This document shows positions 59,338 through 64,000 of a DNA stretch of 64,000 bases, one piece after another (position 1 is the first letter of the stretch; the number at the start of each line of letters is the position of its first letter). Source of the stretch: Sulfurirhabdus autotrophica. GTDB taxonomy: Bacteria > Pseudomonadota > Gammaproteobacteria > Burkholderiales > SMCO01. Where the stretch lies: NCBI RefSeq assembly GCF_004346685.1, contig NZ_SMCO01000014.1, positions 1-64,000 of the forward strand. Reading direction: 5' to 3'. The notes under the pieces were generated by a model. It did not search any database. It had not been told where the DNA came from and saw nothing but the letters and a program-made list of their open reading frames with translations. Both the position numbers and the translations under genes were made by a program.

Positions 59338-60321
59338 ATGCAAAGCAGTGCTTCAGAATTTCTTAAACCACGTATTATCGATGTGGACAACATGTCACCT
59401 GTTCATGCAAAGGTTACAATGGAACCTTTCGAACGTGGCTATGGCCATACTCTTGGTAACGCGTTGCGCAGAATTTTACTTTCTTCTATGCCAGGTTACG
59501 CACCGACTGAAGTTAAAATCAGTGGTGTTTTGCACGAATACTCTTCAATTGAAGGTGTTCAAGAAGATGTGGTTGATATTTTATTAAACCTTAAGGGTAT
59601 TGCACTTAAGTTACATAACCGTGAAGAAGTAGTACTTACTCTCAAGAAAGATGTTGAAGGTATTGTTACAGCGGGTGATATCGATGCCAGTCATGATGTT
59701 GAAATTTTTAATCCTGATCATGTGATTGCTCATCTGACGAAGGGTGGGAAGCTCGATATTGAGATTAAAGTTGAGCAGGGTCGCGGATACGAACCAGTTA
59801 CTTCACGTCGTATCAGTGAAGAAAATCGTACTGTTGGATCTATTATGGTTGATGCTTCTTTCAGTCCAGTGCGTCGTGTCAGCTACTCGGTTGAAAGTGC
59901 GCGTGTGGAACAGCGTACGGATCTTGATAAGCTGGTTATGGATATTGAAACCAATGGCGTTATTGATCCTGAAGAAGCTGTACGCTATGCAGCACGTATT
60001 CTGGTTGATCAGTTGTCGGTTTTTGCTGATCTGAAAGGCACGCCAACTGCTGTTGAGGCACCTAAGTTGCCTCAAGTTGATCCGATTTTGTTGCGCCCTG
60101 TAGATGATCTTGAATTAACTGTTCGTTCTGCAAATTGTTTGAAAGCTGAAAATATTTATTATATTGGCGATCTTATTCAGCGTAGTGAAAATGAGTTGTT
60201 GAAGACACCTAATCTTGGCAGAAAATCGCTAAATGAAATAAAAGAAATCCTCGCATCCAAGGGTTTGACGCTTGGCATGAAGCTGGAAAACTGGCCGCCT
60301 GCTGGCCTCGAAAAAGCCTAA
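59338..60321 (+). CDS. rpoA: RNA polymerase alpha subunit
   Basis: 327 residues. The N-terminal assembly domain ([38 protein letters not shown]) is followed by a linker near 235-250 and the C-terminal domain with helix-hairpin-helix ([48 protein letters not shown]), which binds UP elements and activators. AGAGGA precedes the ATG. Confidence 0.98.
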   Translation: MQSSASEFLKPRIIDVDNMSPVHAKVTMEPFERGYGHTLGNALRRILLSSMPGYAPTEVKISGVLHEYSSIEGVQEDVVDILLNLKGIALKLHNREEVVLTLKKDVEGIVTAGDIDASHDVEIFNPDHVIAHLTKGGKLDIEIKVEQGRGYEPVTSRRISEENRTVGSIMVDASFSPVRRVSYSVESARVEQRTDLDKLVMDIETNGVIDPEEAVRYAARILVDQLSVFADLKGTPTAVEAPKLPQVDPILLRPVDDLELTVRSANCLKAENIYYIGDLIQRSENELLKTPNLGRKSLNEIKEILASKGLTLGMKLENWPPAGLEKA

Positions 60322-60348
60322 GAGCTGTAAGGTAAAAAGGAATTTAAT

Positions 60349-60744
60349 ATGCGTCACCGTTTAGGAAATAGAAAACTTAATCGCACCAGTAGTCATCGTC
60401 TTGCTATGTTGCGCAATATGACTAATTCACTGCTGCGTCATGAAGTGATTAAGACTACTCTCCCAAAAGCCAAGGAACTGCGTCGTGTTGCTGAGCCTCT
60501 GATCACTTTGGGTAAGAAGCCTTCATTGGCAAATCGTCGCCTTGCTTTTGATCGTTTACGCGATCGTGATATGGTTGTTAAGTTATTTAACGATTTAGGG
60601 CCGCGCTTTCAGAAACGTAACGGTGGATACTTACGTATTCTTAAGTACGGCTTCCGTCAGGGTGACAACGCGCCTATGGCGCTTGTAGAGTTGGTAGATC
60701 GTCCAGAAGCTGTTGAAGCCCCAGCAGAAGTTGTTGCTGAATAA
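60349..60744 (+). CDS. rplQ: 50S ribosomal protein L17
   Basis: 131 residues. [24 protein letters not shown] and the segment [25 protein letters not shown] are typical. The C-terminus ends in a short Glu/Ala/Val tail. Last gene of the superoperon; a terminator follows. Confidence 0.97.
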   Translation: MRHRLGNRKLNRTSSHRLAMLRNMTNSLLRHEVIKTTLPKAKELRRVAEPLITLGKKPSLANRRLAFDRLRDRDMVVKLFNDLGPRFQKRNGGYLRILKYGFRQGDNAPMALVELVDRPEAVEAPAEVVAE

Positions 60745-60767
60745 ATAGTGCTTTGCATTGCTTAATG

Positions 60768-60797
60768 AAAAAGGTCGGCTTGTCCGGCCTTTTTTAT
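60768..60797 (+). terminator. Rho-independent terminator after rplQ
   Basis: AAAGGTCGG (60770-60778) and CCGGCCTTT (60784-60792) pair with one G-T wobble around CTTGT, followed by a run of T. It closes the rpoA-rplQ transcript and is the best intrinsic terminator in the window. Confidence 0.92.
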
Positions 60798-60822
60798 TTG
60801 TATTTGAGAGGATCAGGCAATC

Positions 60823-61548
60823 ATGATTGCTTTATTTTCTGATTTTGGGTCTGCTGATATTTATGTTGGCCAGATAAAAATGGTTTTAAGCAAATTAGCA
60901 CCCGAAGTTGTTGTGAACGATTTATTTCACGATGCCCCAAATTTTGATGTGGTTTCTTCTGCGCATTTATTGTCAGCGCTATCTGTAAACTTTCCTCCTG
61001 GTTCTGTCTTCCTTTCAGTAATTGACCCCGGTGTGGGGAGTTCACGCGGTGCTGTTGTTATTTTGGTTGATTCATGGTGGTTTGTAGGGCCTGATAATGG
61101 TTTGATGTCGGTGGTGGCTGCACGCCATAGTAACGTTAAATATTGGCGGATAAACTGGCGTCCGGAACACTTTTCGCAGTCTTTTCATGGGCGGGATCTA
61201 TTTGCTCCTATTGCGGCCTGGATTGCTAAAGGCGAGTTTCCATCAGATAAATTGGAGTCAATGACTGAATTGTCAGTAAATTTCTCTGAGAATGATGCTT
61301 TTTCAATTATTTATATCGATCACTACGGTAACAGTTTTACTGGTATTAGAGCTGTTAATCTTGCCTTTGATCGTGAAATTTTGATTAATGGTGTAGCTGT
61401 TAGATACGCGAATACATTTTCCACAGTGGAAGTGGGGCATGTGTTTTGGTATGTAAATAGTCTGGAACTGGTTGAGATTGCAGTGAATTGCGGGAGTGCA
61501 GCGAGTCTGCTCAATTTGAGAGTCGGAACAGAATTGACCATCATCTAA
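60823..61548 (+). CDS. S-adenosyl-L-methionine hydrolase (DUF62 / SAM hydroxide adenosyltransferase family)
   Basis: 241 residues. The family start IALFSDFGSADIYVGQIK, with the catalytic-site Asp in SDFG, the SVIDPGVGSSRGAVVI block near residue 68, VGPDNGLMS near 89 and FHGRDLFAPIAAW near 121 are all present. Relatives use water or hydroxide (or chloride or fluoride in marine actinobacteria) to break SAM to adenosine and methionine. The usual C-terminal domain with IDHYGNSFTGI is here. The physiological role is not known. GAGAGGATCAGG precedes the ATG. Confidence 0.88.
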   Translation: MIALFSDFGSADIYVGQIKMVLSKLAPEVVVNDLFHDAPNFDVVSSAHLLSALSVNFPPGSVFLSVIDPGVGSSRGAVVILVDSWWFVGPDNGLMSVVAARHSNVKYWRINWRPEHFSQSFHGRDLFAPIAAWIAKGEFPSDKLESMTELSVNFSENDAFSIIYIDHYGNSFTGIRAVNLAFDREILINGVAVRYANTFSTVEVGHVFWYVNSLELVEIAVNCGSAASLLNLRVGTELTII

Positions 61549-61565
61549 ATCTGCGATGGTCAATA
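61534..61565. terminator. Hairpin between the convergent DUF62 and uvrA genes
   Basis: ATTGACCAT (61534-61542) and ATGGTCAAT (61557-61565) form a perfect 9-bp stem around a 14-base loop that contains the stop codon of the plus-strand gene. uvrA ends at 61583 on the other strand. A bidirectional terminator is likely, though T-runs are short. Confidence 0.5.
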
Positions 61566-61582
61566 ATATCCAGGGACAGGGT

Positions 61583-64000
61583 TTATTGCTGAAGTACAGC
61601 CTTTAAATACTTTCCTGTGTGGCTTATTGGGTTAGCTGCGATATCTTCCGGCGTCCCTTCTGAAATAATTCTTCCACCGCCATCGCCACCTTCTGGCCCT
61701 AAATCAATCACCCAGTCTGCAGTTTTGATAACGTCCAGGTTATGTTCGATTACCACTACGCTATTGCCATGGTCCCTTAACCGGTGAACTACTTTCAGTA
61801 GCAAATCAATATCGTGAAAATGCAGGCCAGTTGTTGGTTCATCTAAAATATAAAGGGTTCGTCCTGTGTCACGTTTGGACAGTTCAAGTGAAAGCTTTAC
61901 GCGCTGGGCTTCACCGCCGGAAAGCGTGGTTGCAGATTGCCCTAGCGTGATATAGCCCAAACCGACATCTAGCAGGGTGTAGAGTTTACGCGCGACAATC
62001 GGTACCGCATTAAAAAATTCATGGGCTTTCTCGACGGTCATTTGCAGTATTTCGTGAATATTCCTTCCTTTATACTGAATTTCTAACGTTTCTCTGTTGT
62101 ATCGCTTACCGTGACATACGTCGCATGGTACATAGATATCCGGCAGGAAATGCATTTCTACTTTGATGACGCCATCACCTTGGCACGCTTCGCATCGTCC
62201 GCCTTTTACGTTGAATGAAAATCGACCAGGGCCGTATCCGCGTTCCCGTGCCTGGGGTACTCCTGCAAATAATTCGCGTATCGGGGTAAACAACCCGGTG
62301 TAGGTTGCCGGGTTTGAACGTGGGGTTCGACCAATGGGACTTTGGTCTACGTTGATAACCTTATCAAAAAATTCAAGTCCGTGGATTGCTACATGGGGTG
62401 CTGGCTCAGCATTGCTACCATATAAATGACGCGCTATGGCGTGATACAAGGTGTCATTTATTAAGGTGGATTTGCCCGATCCGGATACGCCAGTCACACA
62501 CACTAACAGCCCTACCGGAAGATTTAAATCTACATTCTTGAGATTGTTGCCAGTTGCTCCAATGATTTGTAGCATGCGGTCTGGATCGGGTTTGTTTCGC
62601 TTAGCAGGGACGGCGATGCTTCGCTTGCCACTTAAGTAGAGTCCAGTCAGGGATGCAGGGTTGTCCAAAATGTCTTGGGGTACACCTTCTGCTATAAGTT
62701 GACCGCCATGTTCACCTGCTCCTGGGCCCATGTCGACAATATAATCTGCAGCGAGTATGGCATCATGATCGTGTTCAACTACGATGACGGAATTACCCAG
62801 GTCGCGCAAGTGTTTTAATGTGTCCAACAGGCGGTCATTATCGCGCTGATGAAGGCCGATCGAAGGTTCATCTAGGACATACATTACCCCGGTTAATCCG
62901 GAGCCGATTTGCGAAGCAAGGCGAATGCGTTGCGCTTCTCCACCAGATAATGTATCTGCAGAGCGGTCCAGTGAGAGGTAATCCAGACCGACATTGTTGA
63001 GGAATTGCAATCTGCTGGCAATTTCCTTGATGATTCTTTCGGCGATTGCTTGTTTTTGGCCCTCGAAATAGATCGTCTGGAAGAGTGTAAGTGCTGATTT
63101 TAATGGCATGCCACTAATTTCATAAATGGACTTTTTGTCTACAAGTACATTACGGGCTTCAATGCGCAGTCTGGTCCCGTTGCACTCAGGGCAAGGGCAG
63201 CCATTCAGGTATTTAGCCAGTTCTTCTCGGACTGCATTGGAATCGGTTTCCTTGTAGCGACGTTCAAAGTTGTGAATAATGCCTTCGAAGGGATGTGCGC
63301 GAGTTTGCATGCCCCCTTTTTCACCAAGGTATTTGAATTTTATTTCTTCTTTCCCACTTCCATAGAGGAGAAGATGTTGTGTTTGTTCAGGTAGCTCTTC
63401 GAATGGAATTTCAAGATCAAAACCGAAGTGCATACTTAAACTTTGCAGCATCTGATAGTAAAACTGATTACGTCTGTCCCAGCCCTTTATTGCGCCAGAA
63501 GCGAGGCTCAGGTGAGGAAATGCAACGATGCGTTTGGGGTCAAAAAAACTGATCTGGCCTAAGCCATCGCACTTCTGGCAAGCACCCATCGGGTTGTTGA
63601 AAGAGAAGAGACGTGGTTCAAGTTCTGCAAGTGAGTAGTTACATTGGGGGCAGGCAAATTTGGCCGAGAACAAATGTTCTGTTCCTGTATCCATTTCTAC
63701 TGCAAGTGCTTTTCCATCTGAGTGGCGAAGTGCCGTTTCAAAAGACTCAGCGAGGCGCTGCTTGATATCCGGGCGTACTTTGACACGGTCTACAACCACA
63801 TCTATCGTATGCTTTTTGTTTTTATCCAGTTTTGGTAAATTATCTATCTCATAAGCCTGCCCATCGATGCGAAGACGAACAAACCCTTGTGCGCGTAATT
63901 CCTCAATCAGATCATGTTGTTCACCTTTTCTGCCTGCAACAAGGGGGGAAAGGATCATGAGCTTGGTGTCTTCTGGCAACTGCAAGACATGATCAACCAT
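61583..64000 (-). CDS. uvrA: Excinuclease ABC subunit UvrA, N-terminus beyond the right edge
   Basis: 805 codons are visible; the family has about 940, so some 130 N-terminal residues, including the first Walker A, lie outside the window. Visible are the zinc modules: [43 protein letters not shown], and [36 protein letters not shown] signatures [19 protein letters not shown] and [18 protein letters not shown] are each followed by a Walker B ([20 protein letters not shown]), and the second Walker A is [10 protein letters not shown]. UvrA scans DNA for bulky lesions and loads UvrB. Codon 1 of the visible part (ATG at 64000) is internal, not the start. Confidence 0.97.
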   Translation of the reverse strand: MVDHVLQLPEDTKLMILSPLVAGRKGEQHDLIEELRAQGFVRLRIDGQAYEIDNLPKLDKNKKHTIDVVVDRVKVRPDIKQRLAESFETALRHSDGKALAVEMDTGTEHLFSAKFACPQCNYSLAELEPRLFSFNNPMGACQKCDGLGQISFFDPKRIVAFPHLSLASGAIKGWDRRNQFYYQMLQSLSMHFGFDLEIPFEELPEQTQHLLLYGSGKEEIKFKYLGEKGGMQTRAHPFEGIIHNFERRYKETDSNAVREELAKYLNGCPCPECNGTRLRIEARNVLVDKKSIYEISGMPLKSALTLFQTIYFEGQKQAIAERIIKEIASRLQFLNNVGLDYLSLDRSADTLSGGEAQRIRLASQIGSGLTGVMYVLDEPSIGLHQRDNDRLLDTLKHLRDLGNSVIVVEHDHDAILAADYIVDMGPGAGEHGGQLIAEGVPQDILDNPASLTGLYLSGKRSIAVPAKRNKPDPDRMLQIIGATGNNLKNVDLNLPVGLLVCVTGVSGSGKSTLINDTLYHAIARHLYGSNAEPAPHVAIHGLEFFDKVINVDQSPIGRTPRSNPATYTGLFTPIRELFAGVPQARERGYGPGRFSFNVKGGRCEACQGDGVIKVEMHFLPDIYVPCDVCHGKRYNRETLEIQYKGRNIHEILQMTVEKAHEFFNAVPIVARKLYTLLDVGLGYITLGQSATTLSGGEAQRVKLSLELSKRDTGRTLYILDEPTTGLHFHDIDLLLKVVHRLRDHGNSVVVIEHNLDVIKTADWVIDLGPEGGDGGGRIISEGTPEDIAANPISHTGKYLKAVLQQ

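Overview
The window is a gene-dense stretch of a betaproteobacterial chromosome, most likely from the Nitrosomonadales/Gallionellaceae neighbourhood (inference). Three things point there: the run mlaFEDCB-yadGH-ibaG-murA-hisGDCBHAFIE-hinT-tatABC-degQ-nif3-petABC-sspAB, the close resemblance of the housekeeping proteins to betaproteobacterial families, and a tRNA-tuf-secE-nusG-rpl-rpo-str-S10-spc-alpha superoperon. No rRNA, prophage or CRISPR array is visible, and nothing in it amounts to a clearly new system. The interest lies in small departures from the standard layout and in regulatory structure between genes.

Left edge (1-4300): the tail of an ISXO2-like transposase, an exported protein of unknown function, a small orphan gene, and an LLM flavin oxidoreductase with an NAD-dependent epimerase-like SDR. 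A short DUF72-family gene follows, apparently transcribed without a leader. This is the only accessory-looking part.

4300-10700: the Mla phospholipid-transport operon (mlaFEDCB, without mlaA), then an ABC-2 exporter (yadGH), the BolA-like ibaG and murA. All concern envelope building. 10800-17650: a complete nine-gene histidine operon with the short HisG form. 17670-19600: hinT and tatABC. 19600-24000: a DUF255 thioredoxin-like protein, a DegS/DegQ-type protease, a Nif3-family protein and an MscL with a zinc-ribbon tail. 24180-28000: the cytochrome bc1 complex (its Rieske protein carries a Tat signal, with tatABC nearby) and the stringent-starvation pair sspA-sspB.

28070-60800: tRNA-Thr, -Tyr, -Gly, -Thr, tuf, tRNA-Trp, secE, nusG, rplKAJL, rpoBC, rpsLG, fusA, a second identical tuf, and the S10, spc and alpha ribosomal clusters ending rpoA-rplQ with a good terminator. 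Within it I can place promoters in front of the tRNAs, rpsL, rplC and rplN, an L10-type leader before rplJ, and hairpins in most of the longer gaps. 60820-64000: an S-adenosylmethionine hydrolase-like (DUF62) gene and, convergent to it, uvrA, whose N-terminus lies beyond the right edge.
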